Positions 38,260 through 50,412 of a stretch of DNA of 64,000 nt are shown one piece after another. The DNA comes from Erythroxylum novogranatense (Eukaryota; Streptophyta; Magnoliopsida; Malpighiales; Erythroxylaceae), in the NCBI GenBank assembly GCA_029891385.1, contig CM057229.1, positions 248,001 to 312,000 of the forward strand. The letters are read 5' to 3'. The translations under genes were made by a program, and so were the position numbers. The notes under the pieces are model-generated. The model searched no databases, was not told the origin of the DNA, and saw nothing but the letters and a program-made list of their open reading frames with translations. The first letter of the stretch is position 1. Each line of letters starts with the position of its first letter.

Positions 38260-40107
38260 TCATCTTTGCCATGCCATTACGTACCCTGTCACCGTTTCGT
38301 AACCGAACCATTTCTGCGTCACCATCTTCAACCTATCATCCTTAACTTCACAGAACTTGTGCTCCCATCCAGCTGGCTCAATTGGCTCGAACCCTAACCC
38401 TGGTGCCCTATCCTTTGACGACGGGTTCTCTGCTTTCTTCCAATCCACCACGTACGCTGACACCCTTCTACGGAACTTCAACTTAAACTCCGGCCATGCT
38501 TGGTACTTGTAATGGTTCACCAAAGTGTTCTGTATATTCAGCTGCCTCCACTTGTACTCTCTCTTCAGTGTAAAATGGTGTATCACATTAACCAAAGAAT
38601 GGTCTATCGCTTCTAGCAAAACAATCGACTTGTGCCGATTATCGGACTTCCTCCGACATGTATACCCTTGCGTCACGCCTTCTTGCGGGTGGCAACGTTG
38701 ATTTGACGGCCCGAATTCGTAACATTTCATCGAAACTTGACCGACCCGACGACGACGACGATTCGCCGTTGACGAAGCCGACGATCTCGGTATCAAAGAC
38801 TTCAACATCTGATCAGAGGGCTCTGACGAGTTTTCCCATGAAGCGGAGAACACGAACTCATCGACGTCTAAGTACATCATCCATTTGCACGAATCTTTGG
38901 CCTGTATGGCGGCATGCGAGAAGCCAGCTTCTTGCGTCTTGGGCCAAATCCAAGAAACAGTTTCTACTCTGTAACCTTCTTCGTTCAGCTCTTCAACGGT
39001 GTCGTTCAGGCCGTCGTCGCTGTCGTTGTCGTACAGTATGAACTTGTCGACACCGACCTTGGAATGGTACATCACCCACTCCCTCAAGAACTTGGCCACG
39101 TTATAAACCATCGTAGTAGCGCACAGTTCTGATTTTGGCTTCGGGTTGGCTATCCGACACCAGGGTGTGTAATATGCCACTGTGGGGACCACCAAAACTT
39201 CCTCGGATATCTCGAGGGAAACCTTGACTTTGAAAGACGGATCATCCTGCCCGTTATAACCCAAAGCCGTTAAATCCGGATGAGCACATCGGAATACTTC
39301 CTGCACGGAGCTGGTAACGGCGGTTCTCACAGTTCTATTGCTGGCGACGTCGCTAAATATGCACTTGAGACCTCGAGCAGGCCTGTTCATTCCTTGCCGA
39401 TTGTTCACTCCCTTGACGAAGAGTACGACGTCTGTCTCCATCGAGAACGATTCGTACGCCAGCAAAGACCATTTCATCAACTCCTTCGCCGGTGGAGGCG
39501 GTTTCAATTCTTTAGTGGACAATGTCGTCAGCTCCGGCGACAAGAAAGGCAAGCGACGGCGATTCCTCGTAGGAAGCTCACACTTGAACGTTGATTGGTT
39601 CGTGGAAGCCAAAATCCCGGCGAATCTGGCCGGAGAAGTTTCCTCATTCGGATAACGACATAAGAGACTCTCACGGGAAGCAACCGGAGTATCAGTTGAG
39701 ACGATCACGAAAACCTCCCAATCAGGGAATAAAATAGATTCAGAATCAATATTAGAGTGCTCCTCCAATAAAGATTCATCATCAGGAGAAGTCATCAATA
39801 CATTCTTCTTCTGATCAGAAGAATTAGATTGTCGAAACGGTCGATGACGTGAGTTATTGTGGAGGTCTTCGCGAATAGCCCGAAAGGAAGAGTCGGAGCT
39901 TCTGGAAAGAGGATTGAAGAGGTCGGCGACGTAGACAGGATTCCTAGACGAGTAGAGAGAGAAGGTAGCGAATAGGAAAACCGAAACGATTACGTACAGA
40001 ATCGTCACGAAGGCGCTACGACGCATCGTTTCGAGTAACGTTCCTTCTTTACCACCAGCACCACCCCCTCCTCCTTGGTAACCGCCACGCAGTAAATGTG
40101 GGAGCAT
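38260..40107 (-). CDS. Glycosyltransferase family 92 protein (DUF23), single exon
   Basis: A type II Golgi membrane glycosyltransferase. The family includes the pectin beta-1,4-galactan synthases GALS1-3, but this 615-aa protein is longer and resembles the less-studied At1g27200/RCOM_0530710 branch (from memory). Visible: short cytosolic N-terminus with a Gly run, one signal-anchor helix at about residues 31-51 (AFVTILYVIVSVFLFATFSL), a variable Ser/Arg-rich stem, then the GT92 core from about residue 310 (YYTPWCRIANP, LREWVMYHSKVGVDKFILYDNDS). The metal-binding DxD is DVD at 414-416 in MMYLDVDEF, followed by HHFTLKREYKWRQ. The start at 40107 gives a long tail; Met28 (MRRSAFV) just before the anchor is an alternative. 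No intron, stop or missing motif. It is transcribed away from the kinase gene at 42086. The acceptor substrate is unknown. Confidence 0.93.
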   Translation of the reverse strand: MLPHLLRGGYQGGGGGAGGKEGTLLETMRRSAFVTILYVIVSVFLFATFSLYSSRNPVYVADLFNPLSRSSDSSFRAIREDLHNNSRHRPFRQSNSSDQKKNVLMTSPDDESLLEEHSNIDSESILFPDWEVFVIVSTDTPVASRESLLCRYPNEETSPARFAGILASTNQSTFKCELPTRNRRRLPFLSPELTTLSTKELKPPPPAKELMKWSLLAYESFSMETDVVLFVKGVNNRQGMNRPARGLKCIFSDVASNRTVRTAVTSSVQEVFRCAHPDLTALGYNGQDDPSFKVKVSLEISEEVLVVPTVAYYTPWCRIANPKPKSELCATTMVYNVAKFLREWVMYHSKVGVDKFILYDNDSDDGLNDTVEELNEEGYRVETVSWIWPKTQEAGFSHAAIQAKDSCKWMMYLDVDEFVFSASWENSSEPSDQMLKSLIPRSSASSTANRRRRRVGQVSMKCYEFGPSNQRCHPQEGVTQGYTCRRKSDNRHKSIVLLEAIDHSLVNVIHHFTLKREYKWRQLNIQNTLVNHYKYQAWPEFKLKFRRRVSAYVVDWKKAENPSSKDRAPGLGFEPIEPAGWEHKFCEVKDDRLKMVTQKWFGYETVTGYVMAWQR

Positions 40108-42085
40108 CGTAGAAGGAGACTTCTTGATGATGGTGGTACTATGGTTTCAATAAGAAGAAGGGTGTGTTATTATATTAAGAAAAGAGCAAGAAAAGGGAAT
40201 GATTGGATATAAGGGTTAAAGTTATTCTCCGGCATCGATAAGGAAAGAAACCTAGAAGAAGACGAGGAGGAAGAAGACGTAGGCTGTCTGAGATTGGGAA
40301 GGAATCTCAGACAGCGCAGGAATAGGCTAAGAGAAAGGATTATGTTGATTTCCTTTCCTATTTATAATGAATATGATAATTAATGCCTTTATTTCATAAT
40401 TAATTGCCTTAATGACTTGGGATTTATTTTGTTTCCATATTAATTTAAATCAACATATAATCAGATAATGGGCTCTTCTTTAGAGCCCAGCCCAAATCAT
40501 AGGATTAAGTGAGCCTAGTCCATGAATGGTTTAAATGTCGGTAGAAGGTGGGCCTGTACCTTCTTTGTACTGTATATATATGTCCCCTCCCTTGCGATCC
40601 AAATTTAGTATTTTCTGATTTTTTTTTGTTTCTTATCAGGTATTTTAGGAAGGTCTCAATTATAAGAAGTCATTTTTAAGTTATTTATACTTAGATTAAT
40701 TCTCGCTCAAACTGAATATGTTTGTAAAATTTTGATCTCAAATTTTAAACAGCTACATGTATATAAAGACAAGTCAAAAAAAAAAAAAAAACCTTTCTTA
40801 TTATTAAACACGCAACACGTCCCTTTCAAGAAGGTGAAGGACGGCTTGTCAGGAAAGAGCCTTAAAAGGGTAAATTTACTAAACTTCATTATCAAAATTA
40901 TTCTCGTATCCATAAGATTGCACTTTCATTCAAGGTTTCCGTATGGAGTATGTTACCCTTGTAATATTAATTGGACCGATCATATATTATATTATTCTAA
41001 TTTAAATTGAATTTTTATATATCTTACTCAAATTAATAATTAATAAATATAGTGAATAGTGAAAAGTCGGTGTCGGTGGTCAAATGAACTTTAAACAGAC
41101 AAAGGGAGTAATACGCGGTTTGATTGTGATGAACAGCAAACTAAATAACATAATTACTCAAATCTTATTGGATGATGACAGTGAGACAGAAACAGAGGAA
41201 GAGGTCAAAACCGTAAAACAAACGATTCCACCCAAACCGAAACGTTTAAAAGCAACAACTGATGACCAAAATCACCGAAACAGAGAGAGAGAGAGAGAGA
41301 GGAGAGATGGAGGAGAGCGACTTGCAATTCAATGGCAATCAAGAAGCACTCACATTAATGCTAAAAACAAAAGATCCCAATAACGATGACTAATATTGGC
41401 CCACACAAATCCAACCCCACACCTTCTTTAACCAACACTAAAACTTTCTCTCTTCTTTATGCTTCTTTTGTTCGTCTTCCACCACCACCACTACTACTAC
41501 TACTTCCCTCTTCATCCGTTTCAATTTTGTTGATTATTTTTTAACTTAAGATCCAAACTTTATGATTTTTCTGCATTGCCCATTTGCCTAGTTGTCAAAA
41601 TTTGTTACCTTGTTTGTGTGATATACATGGTTTGTGAATTCGGGTATGCTACTTCTAAGATAATTCCCCCACCCCCCCTGTTCTCTTCCACTTACACAAA
41701 TTTTCCTTTTTTTCTTTTCCCCTTTCGTTTTCAGTGCTAATAATAGTGATTTTCGTTTCTTTTGGCTATCATTCGTTCGCATTTTTCTGTTTTCGGATTT
41801 CGAGGTTTTTGAGGATTTTATTTGTGGGTTGGGATCTTTGAGGTCAAGGCATTGTGGGTTGTTCGGGTTTCGGTGCTTGTTTTCTCTCCCGTTAGCTGGG
41901 GGTCGGTTGGGAGAGAAAAGAACGAGACCTCCGTTTTCTTTGTCGACGAAGGTTAGGGTTTAAATTAGTGGGCCTTTTACTTTTCTAACATGAATTCTGG
42001 GAACAAATCTTGATGATATTTTCAAGGACGTGAAGCGTCGTTTCTTGAATTCTTTGGATTTATTTTGCTTAAAAAGTTCAAGAAG
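40108..42085. other. Divergent promoter region between GT92 and the PBL kinase
   Basis: This holds the GT92 leader (minus, GA-rich 40250-40330), an AT-rich centre, and the kinase leader (CT-rich with CACCACCACTACTACTACT at 41480-41500). No coding gene is seen. Confidence 0.5.
41282..41302. repeat. (AG)n microsatellite
   Basis: About ten AG units; GA-rich continues to 41320. Confidence 0.9.
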
Positions 42086-44765
42086 ATGAGTTGTTTTTCT
42101 TGCATTAATCCCCAACGGAAGGATGTTAAGATCGACATTGAAAACGGACCTCGTTCCAATTCCCGCCATTCTTCAGATTCTTCATATTCGGCTTCAGGTT
42201 CAACTTCATCACTCCCACCTATTCTCTTTTGTATAAGTTTAATGTATACGTCATTTTCTCATGCTAATGTGTCAAATTGTAGGTAGAGGAACAGGAAGAA
42301 CAAAGTTTGATGGTAATCTTCAATATCAGAATTTACTGCGATCTGAAAGACTGCATTTCCAAAAAGAAGTTTTCGATGATTCTGCGTTAATCGTCCAAGA
42401 TTTTTTCTTTTGATGAACTTTTTCATGTTTCTTACTTCTATTTTGTTTACAAACTTCGTACAGAGAATGGCAAAGACAAGAAACAAAAGGAAACAAACCG
42501 CAGTGGCGCACGAAGCTTCACATTTCGTGAACTGGCAGCTGCAACACAAAATTTCAGGGAGTTGAATTTGCTTGGAGAGGGGGGCTTTGGCAGGGTTTAT
42601 AAAGGTCGTTTAGAATCTGGCGAGGTAAGTTCAATTCTGTCAACTACCTTCCCAATGCAGATTTCAGTGTCTGTCAAGCTCTTCACTTGATAACTCTAAC
42701 TGTGTTAAGTGGTTTATCTTTTGGTGGTCAGGTTGTTGCGGTGAAACAACTTAATCTAGAGGGTCTTCAGGGATTTCAGGAATTTATAGTAGAGGTTCTC
42801 ATGTTGAGTTTGTTGCATCATCCCAATCTTGTCACCTTAATTGGATACTGCACCGCTGGTGATCAAAGACTCTTGGTTTATGAGTACATGTCAATGGGGA
42901 GTTTGGAAGATCATCTTTTCGGTATTTTCTTACTGAAGGCCGATACAAGGAACTCTAAAAAATGTTTATTTGGATGGCATGAATTATTTAAATGACGAAT
43001 CATCTCATCAGAGATATGCTAGTAGATGTTCTTTTCGTGAAGAACTTGTTTACGTCATATCTGTGAAATCCGTCTGTAGATAACTTTGATTTATAGGAGG
43101 CTCCTCTAGAGTTGATTTTTTCAACGACCATTCATGTTTCCACTCGCCCCTTATTTACTTGCAAGTTACCATCAATATTTCCCAAAATTACTGCTCTTTT
43201 ATCAAGGGAGAAAGTCATGAAGACAGAAGGCAGGGCTTAGGGAGCTGAGTCAGTTATCTATCCTGATGATATGCTATCATATTGTGATAATGGCTGGAAT
43301 ATTTTATGGATGCTCAATCTTCTGGAATTCTTTTTGAAGAGTTCAGTATCCAGCAGTCAATTAGTTTTTCTAACCTTCCGTATTTGTACTTGAATTGCTC
43401 TTATTTTATGCAACTTAGTAGATGATAGATTATATTCTTCTGAAATACTCTGTATTGAAACATGTGGTCTTAGCTTCCATTATATATGTTGCACTTTTTC
43501 TCAACTTTTGCTGGTCAATTCCCACTTTAAACATGTATGTATTCCTTTAAAGCAAGTACTCAACAAACTTCATAGTCTGTTATTTGTCTTTCTTTTGTAC
43601 ATCAGACCTGGAACCCGATAAAGAGCCATTGAGTTGGAGCACTCGGATGAAGATTGCTGTTGGTGCTGCTAGGGGTCTTGAGTACCTGCATTGCAAAGCA
43701 AACCCACCTGTTATTTATCGTGACCTAAAATCTGCAAATATCCTGTTAGATAACAATTTCAACCCGAAACTTTCTGATTTTGGACTAGCAAAATTGGGAC
43801 CTGTTGGCGAAAACACACATGTTTCTACAAGAGTTATGGGAACTTATGGATATTGTGCGCCAGAGTATGCTATGAGTGGCAAGTTGACTCTCAAATCTGA
43901 TATTTATAGCTTTGGTGTTGTTTTGCTGGAACTTATCAGTGGGCGAAAGGCAATAGATCGCTCTAAAAGGCCAGGGGAGCAGAACCTAATCGCTTGGGTG
44001 AGTTGAAACTTGATGTTGTTTTTCTATGGAAAAAGATGACTTTTGATTGAGCAGGAGACTTGGTTTTGCATACAATAGATATCTTTCTGAGGATTTACAG
44101 CCTGTTGCTACCTAAAGGAATGTAGAGTTATCTTACATAATGTTGATATTTTGGATTTTATGAGAAAGAGGTGAAGGGTTTTTAAAACCTGAATGCCTTT
44201 CCTTATGTCTCTATTCCGGCGGCACTAACTGCAACTTCTTATATTTCTGATTAAAACTTAAAGACCAATAATTCATGGAAAATATTCGAGGAAAGTTTCT
44301 TGAGCCTCAAAATTCTCTAATGTTTTCAATTGACCCTGTTGCAGATCATTTGCAGCTATTCTTGCCTTGAACATTTGCCAGAAAAATGCAAATGTCTGTC
44401 ATTCAAAATACTGGAGTGCTACACTTGTGATTGCAGCTGCTGATTATGTTTTCTTCTTGTAGGCGCGTCCTTTTTTGAAGGACCAGAAGAAGTTTTGGCA
44501 ATTGGTTGACCCTGTTCTGCAGGGACGCTATCCCCGTCGATGCCTGAATTATGCAATTGCTGTCACTGCAATGTGTCTTAATGAGGAAGCGCATTTTCGG
44601 CCTCTTATCGGTGATATTGTTGTTGCGCTGGAGTACTTGGCAATGCAGTGTCATGCCCCAGATTCCAATAATAATCGGCTACACGGTTCTTTTACATCAT
44701 CACCTGTGAAATCAAACAAGGAAAGTTCTGCCCAGGAGCGATCTGATAGGGGTGGTAGCATCTAA
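42086..44765 (+). CDS. Receptor-like cytoplasmic kinase, RLCK-VII, PBL5/PBL6-like
   Basis: A cytosolic/plasma-membrane Ser/Thr kinase that usually relays signals from surface receptor kinases. Six exons: 42086-42197, 42283-42312, 42464-42624, 42732-42921, 43606-43997, 44463-44765, giving 395 aa with all junctions in frame. N-terminus MSCFSC has cysteines for S-acylation but lacks the MG needed for N-myristoylation. Kinase domain: [13 protein letters not shown] at residue 65, glycine loop GEGGFG, VAVK Lys106, YRDLKSAN with catalytic Asp204 (RD type), DFG Asp222, [11 protein letters not shown] activation segment, [13 protein letters not shown]. The C-terminal tail is Ser-rich. An in-frame ATG at 42065 would add seven residues and hide the MSC end, so 42086 was preferred. 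PBL5/6 is a family-level judgement from the MSCFSC end and the EPLSW segment. No defect is seen. Confidence 0.93.
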
Positions 44766-44904
44766 CTAATGCTTTTTTCCGGGCAGGAGCTGGTGAGAGA
44801 CCCCTTGAATGGTGTAAGTTTCCAGACTCATGTTTGACCTTTTTTATCTGCCAAAGGCCTCGTGACATCAAAGGAAAAGATGCGGTTGCCCCCGCACTCA
44901 TCTG

Positions 44905-44929
44905 TTATATATATATATATATATATATA
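44905..44929. repeat. (AT)n microsatellite
   Basis: About twelve TA units in the 3' flank of the PBL-like kinase gene. Confidence 0.9.
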
Positions 44930-45316
44930 GCTTTTGGTGATATATTTAGCAACAATAGTTAATCAAGTCTGTTGACAGGAAATGATGCCTGTTTGTGTAT
45001 ATTAACACTTGTTTAATAGCTATCTTTTTCTGCTTGTTCTGTTCTCATATGGAGTCTTGTAATGTTCATTTGTGTTCCAATCCTAAGTTGTTTGTACTGA
45101 TTTAGCTACAGCAGCTCGTGTATTGGCGTATCCTTTACTCTTAGCTTGCATGCCTCTTTTCACTATTTTATTGCCAAACTCTTGAAAATTGAACTGTGGA
45201 ATGACAGAACATTTTGATTATACGACTGAAGTTATGCACATGTGTGTACATACGCTTTGGCCTTGATTAGGAGTACAAAATTGATGCAATCTGAACTTTT
45301 TTTTTTCACTTCAAAT

Positions 45317-45500
45317 CAATGTTTGTTGAGACGATATTGGAACCGCAGACTGTTTCTCTTGATCTTGTCGTCCTTTTCAGGGGTATTCCACTTTGGAAAT
45401 CAAAGTTTGTTGAGACGATATTGGAACAGCAGATTGTTTCTCTTGGTCTTGTCGTCCTTTTCAGGGGTAGTCCACTTGGAAAATCAAAGTTTGTTGACGA
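45317..45500 (+). repeat. 84-bp tandem duplication (two units and a stub)
   Basis: Units start at 45317, 45401 and 45485 (CAAAGTTTGTTGA). The two full units share GACGATATTGGAAC and TTGTCGTCCTTTTCAGGGG and differ at few positions. Confidence 0.9.
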
Positions 45501-45538
45501 CGACAAGAGCAAAAGAAATAACCTGCCGTTCCAATATC
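45417..45538. other. Inverted repeat able to fold as a hairpin
   Basis: 45417-45457 (GATATTGGAACAGCAG...) and 45496-45538 (...CTGCCGTTCCAATATC) are reverse complements at about 35 of 41 positions, with a loop of about 38 bases. This is direct sequence complementarity. Whether it is transcribed or processed is unknown. Confidence 0.75.
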
Positions 45539-46134
45539 TTCTCCAGTGTCACACACATACAGCTGCTTGGAGGTAAGGTTGCTTAATCATCATGTCTATG
45601 AACATCTGCGAGTAATTTAAGGAAAGAAGAGTTGTACAAGGTTTCCAAAGACTATCCTTTTCTTTTGACTGTTTGGTAAGATAAAAGTCTAAGAGGTAGA
45701 TGCAATGAAATGGATTTTTCTCGTTAGTCAAGACAAGTTGGATGTTCTGGTCGGTTTGAGACATGCAAGTCTCCGTTAGAAAATATGATTTCTTGCGTAT
45801 CCCGTGGCTTCAGGTTTCTTGTTTTCCATGTTCAAATGGGGTGGGCAGAGAACTGTTGTTAAGAAAAGTTTCGGCTCAACTAAATTGGACACTGCCGTGT
45901 CAAGTTTCTACATTGTCTCATTCGTTCTGTAACTTTTGTAATACACAGTAAACGGTGGCTCTTTGAAGTCTACTGAAACAGAGTCATGATGTAGGTTTCA
46001 GGAAGCTACGGCACAATTTCTTAATGCAAACAGGTTCTTCAGTGTGGTTTTCTATTCTGATCGGTGTGAATGCGAACTTGACAAGTTCTAACGAAACAAG
46101 AGTTTGACCGACCTTCTCTCGTAACATGCGTTTA
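45496..46134. repeat. Duplicated kinase 3' flank, copy A (copy B 48452-49069)
   Basis: Shared blocks with copy B in the same order: GTTCCAATA, CATACAGCT, GGTAAGGTTGC, TACAAGGTTTCCAAAGACTAT, CTTTGAAGTCTACTGAAAC, GCACAATTTCTTAATG, GACAAGTTCTAA, and GTAACATGCGTTTA at the end. Indels separate the copies. Confidence 0.85.
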
Positions 46135-46394
46135 AAAATAAAAAATGTATATATATATATTTAAGAGTAGACTTGATCAATTTCCTTTTCATGACTTTAA
46201 TTACATTGAACCCTTCAACATAACCGTATTGAAAGACATTTGGGAATAGAGAGACTCAAAATTCTCTAATCAGCTCCTACTTGTGTTCTTTCTCGGTTCC
46301 TTCTTCTTGACTTTGCTTTCCAGACTCAAAATTCATCTGCTACTACATACAACAGAGCTCCGGAGGATCAAAGACCAGTTTTGTTTGTATCGTC

Positions 46395-48082
46395 ATGGGA
46401 AACTGTTTTGCAAGTAATCCTGTCGATCACCATAGCCCCAGTACCACCTTCACCAAGTCTACTTCAGGTATAATAATTATATATACACATAGTCATCTCT
46501 TTTTCGATCTGTTAATTAGAAGTAAGCACTATAGCCTATAGAGAAGTAATTAAATCCTGTCTTCCATCTTTGATGGAGTTGGAGCAGAAACATCGAGGAA
46601 CAACAGCAAACAACAAACCTCTGTCGGGACGTCCTCCAACATAAGTATTAGCAATAGCAACGAGGTTCAAGAAGTCAAGATTTTCAAGGAACATGGGGAA
46701 ACTAACAAGGTCACTCCCAACCTCAAAATGTTCAGTTTAGCAGAACTTAAGCTTGCAACCAGTAACTTTAGACCCGATACCATGCTCGGAGAGGGCGGTT
46801 TTGGAAGAGTCTTCAAGGGTTGGGTTGACGAAACAACCTACGCCCCGTCAAAGGTTGGTGTCGGAATTGCCGTCGCAGTGAAGAAGTCCAACCCTGATAG
46901 TCCTCAAGGACTGCAGGAGTGGCAGGTAATAATTCGTCTATCTGTGTATCTGAGGATTAACACTGCTTAATCAGGTGATTAATAATCAAGTAATGATTGC
47001 TACAGGCAGAGGTGAAGTTTTTGGGGAAATTTTCTCACCCGAACCTCGTCAAACTGTTGGGGTATTGCTGGGAAGATAAACAATTTCTTCTGGTTTACGA
47101 ATACATGCAAAAGGGGAGCTTGGAGAAGCATCTCTTCAGAAGTAAGTAAGGAGCAGAACAAGTGTTTCGTCCATATGTAATCAGGTTTTGACGCTAAAAT
47201 TTGTGTGTGTTTCGGTACTATTGATGCAGAGGGAGCAGAACCACTTCCATGGAACATAAGGCTTAAAATCGCCATTGGAGCTGCTCGAGGTCTGGCCTTC
47301 TTGCATTCATCGGAAAATAGTGTCATATATCGTGACTTCAAAGCATCCAACATATTGTTGGACAGGGTATACACTTCGCCATTCTTTTCCTTAACCATTA
47401 CTGTATCACTTTCTTGACTAAAACCTACGTTGATTTGCAGGACTACAACGCCAAGTTGTCTGATTTTGGATTGGCGAAGCTTGGTCCAGGAGAAGGCAAC
47501 ACTCATGTTACAACTCGACCTATGGGCACTTACGGCTACGCAGCTCCTGAGTACGTCGCTACAGGTAAACTTCACTTGGACGCAACTTCAGGTGAATGTA
47601 TATACAGGTGATAGTTAGTTACACTCTATGTGTTTGACAAATTGACAGGCCATTTGTACGTCAAGAGTGACGTATATGGGTTCGGTGTGGTGCTACTGGA
47701 GTTGCTAACAGGACGAACGATCTTTGACCCGAACCGACCGGGCGGTGAGCAAAATCTGGTGAAATGGGCCACGCCATTTTTGTCTAATAAACGGAAGGTG
47801 AAGAAGATAGTCGACCCAAGACTTGAAGGGCAATGCCCTGTTGCAGCTTCGATCCATGTGGCTGAGCTGATTTTACGCTGTTTGGAGCAGGACCCTAGAA
47901 ATAGAGCTTCCATGGACGAAGTCCTGGATAACTTACAATACGTAGATGCCATCAAGGAAACTCCCAAAGAGGTTAAGAAAAGCACAATCCGCCATAAACG
48001 CTCTGCTGCTAGTACTGGTTACTCCCACCACCATAGATCTCCTAATCATGTCAAGGCCACCAAAGCAGCTGTTAGGTCCTAA
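46395..48082 (+). CDS. Receptor-like cytoplasmic kinase, RLCK-VII, PIX13-like
   Basis: A plasma-membrane-associated Ser/Thr kinase. Six exons: 46395-46467, 46588-46925, 47006-47141, 47230-47366, 47441-47564, 47649-48082, giving 413 aa, all junctions in frame. N-terminus MGNCF carries the Gly2 N-myristoylation and Cys4 palmitoylation signal. A Ser/Asn-rich stretch leads to [14 protein letters not shown], the glycine loop [11 protein letters not shown], an insert [14 protein letters not shown] typical of the PIX/PBL subgroup, [13 protein letters not shown] (RD-type catalytic loop), [43 protein letters not shown]. The basic, His-rich tail ends KATKAAVRS. It follows the PBL5/6-like kinase on the same strand 1.6 kb away, but intron pattern and sequence show a different subgroup, so they are not a recent duplicate pair. 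Closest by memory to PIX13 (At2g17220). Confidence 0.94.
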
Positions 48083-48451
48083 TACTTGGATGAAATTTTG
48101 GCTGTTCAGCATTTTGTATATCTCGGAATTGAACTTGAATCTGATAAAATTTCATTCATGTATGAGTTATGTATTTTCACGTAGAAATTATACCATGTTT
48201 CTGCAGCAAAGGATTACTAAGCAAGGTTCAGGAACTTGTTAACAACCCAAAAACCAGCAAGGATTTGGGCTCTGCAAATAGATTAGGAGAATACATTAGT
48301 GAATCAACAAATGACGCAAAGATTTGGGATTTTCAGAGAATTTGCTACTAGGATTGAGTAAGAATAGTAATGAAATGGAAATTGGGGATTTGTTTGCAGG
48401 ATATTGTAAGTGATGGAGAATTGGATCAAACCCAGAATGTGTATAAAACTG
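48083..48451. other. 3' flank of the PIX13-like kinase
   Basis: 3' UTR-like sequence, no gene seen. Confidence 0.5.
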
Positions 48452-49069
48452 CGAAATAATCTGCTGTTCCAATACGATGTGACTGTCGTCTGTTGGAGGG
48501 TCACGCACATACAGCTCGATATGATGTTTGGAAGTAAGGTTGCTCAATGATTATGTATATGAACTCTGCGAGGAATTTAAGAAAGAACAATTGTACAAAC
48601 ATACAAGGTTTCCAAAGACTATTCTTTTCTTTCGACTGGTTCTTAAGAGAGAAGTCTGTTCTTTTCTTCTGACTACTCTTTTCAATTCGAAATCAGTAAC
48701 TTGGCCGCTACCATGTCAACTTCCTTTCTTTGACTTCTGTAATATACACTTCTTTGAAGTCTACTGAAACCAAGTCCCCTTGTAGGTTTGCACAATTTCT
48801 TAATGTGAAGGTCTCGTTTTCAAGTCTTGAGAATGGAGCCGCACTTGCGAGGGAGAGCTCTGTCATTTGCAAGGGTCCAGCCCAACTTGAATTCGGATTA
48901 GTCGATTGCCCGTGTAATGTCAGGATACCAAATGGTTTAAAAAAAAAGAAAACAGGTTCTTCAAACAACTCTCTCTCTCTCTCTCCCTCTCTAAATGCCA
49001 ACTGTACAAGTTCTAATGTAAAAAGAGGTTAAGCGAAGTTGACCGACGCTCTCTCTTAACATGCGTTTA
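48452..49069. repeat. Duplicated kinase 3' flank, copy B
   Basis: Matches 45496-46134 in order and orientation. It begins GAAATAATCTGCTGTTCCAATA and ends TTAACATGCGTTTA. A CT microsatellite (48969-48987) is specific to this copy. Confidence 0.85.
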
Positions 49070-50132
49070 ATAAGAACGTAGGCCTTACGCATGACGCATT
49101 ACTAGCATGTAGCTATTGTGTAAATGTGCGGTCCAAATTTAAGAACTTATAATGTCCGGTTGTATTTGAAAATTAAAGAGTACGGTTTTGTTCTAAACGG
49201 TTAAAGTGTATAATTACAATTTAATATTGTTAAAGTTAAAATTTAGAGGAAAAATTTGAAAATATAAGATGCTTGTCAGAAAGGAAAAATTGACAATTCA
49301 AACAGACAAAATAAAATTTGTTATAATATTTTAATAAAGAATATAACAACTACAAAATTTAATATAAATTAGGGTAAATTAATGAAAATTTAAAAGAAAA
49401 TTCTGACCAAGTTAAAAAACAACTAGAAGGTATGTGAATTAAAAAAAAATTACTTAGTGAGCAAATAAAACGAGAACAAGAGATAACAATAAAAGATCCA
49501 ATACATGAAAAACACATTTCAACGATAGTTCTTAATAAATAGCAAAAAAGACAGTGAAATTTTGTCAATGAAGCATTCAATGATGACTGTGAAGGCTGCA
49601 TGTTTTATAGTTGCAATTTTTGAAGGAGTAGGTTTGATGTAGCACATAAGAAGTTTGCCACGAAGATTTCACAAGAGAAGTCGAGATCTGTTCGCTAGAC
49701 TTTTTAGGAAGAAGGGTTATATCCAAAATTAATACAACAAATAAAAATTAATAAAACAAACCTAAATCAGATTACGCAGTCTGGATAATTTTTAATTTCA
49801 ATTTTTTTATTTATTTTCAGTTTGTTTTTTTGATACCCTCATTTTTTAATTTTTAAATTATGCAATCTCGACGTTCTTATAGGAGAATAAATAAAAAACG
49901 AAAAGATTACCAGTATAGTACACTGTATTGTGAAGAATAGTTTGACATGTTAGAGAATAAACAAAAAGTAAAAGGCTAAAGCATCGGTAACATCAGACTA
50001 TAATTTAAAAAAAAAACTGAAAGTTTTATCATTTTAAGTGAACTTATCATTAAGCCAATTGATAATTTCAATCTGCTCCTTTATAATTATCCATTGCTCG
50101 GACTAGACATCATAAATTTATATTAGCTCGTG
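49070..50132. other. AT-rich spacer, no gene seen
   Basis: Very AT-rich with no open frame of note. Confidence 0.5.
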
Positions 50133-50370
50133 AATTTAGTTTTTCATCACCATCAAAACAGACTATAAATTTAGTATTTGTCGTTGCCTCTTTTCTTATT
50201 GCAGCTCCTTTTCGTCCTAGGACCTGCAGGAAGAAGAAGTAGAAGGAATCATGAATTTAGTTTCCAGTATTCCATCACCATCAGAAAACAGACTAGAAAT
50301 TCAGGATTGGTTCTCGGTGATTCTCGTCGCCTTTTCTCTTCTCTTACCACGACTCCTTCTAGTTCTTGAA
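50133..50370. repeat. Imperfect tandem duplication, about 120-bp unit
   Basis: GAATTTAGTTT...CATCACCATCA.AACAGACTA.AAATT opens copies at about 50133 and 50253. Both continue with GTCG(T/C)TGCCTCTTTTCTT-like and CTCCTT(T/C)TCGTCCTAG-like sequence. Confidence 0.6.
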
Positions 50371-50412
50371 CTTGCTGAAAGATTTCTGCGGAAAGAAGTA
50401 GAAATGAAATAT

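Noticed and set aside
38658..39655. Plus-strand open frames within the GT92 gene
   Set aside because: They are shadows of the single-exon minus-strand GT92 CDS, whose motifs are intact.
42065..42085. Upstream in-frame ATG of the PBL-like kinase
   Set aside because: Starting here would bury the MSCFSC acylation end typical of this subgroup, so 42086 was preferred.
47000..47575. 191-codon open frame on the minus strand
   Set aside because: It is antisense to well-supported exons 3-5 of the PIX13-like kinase and crosses their introns.
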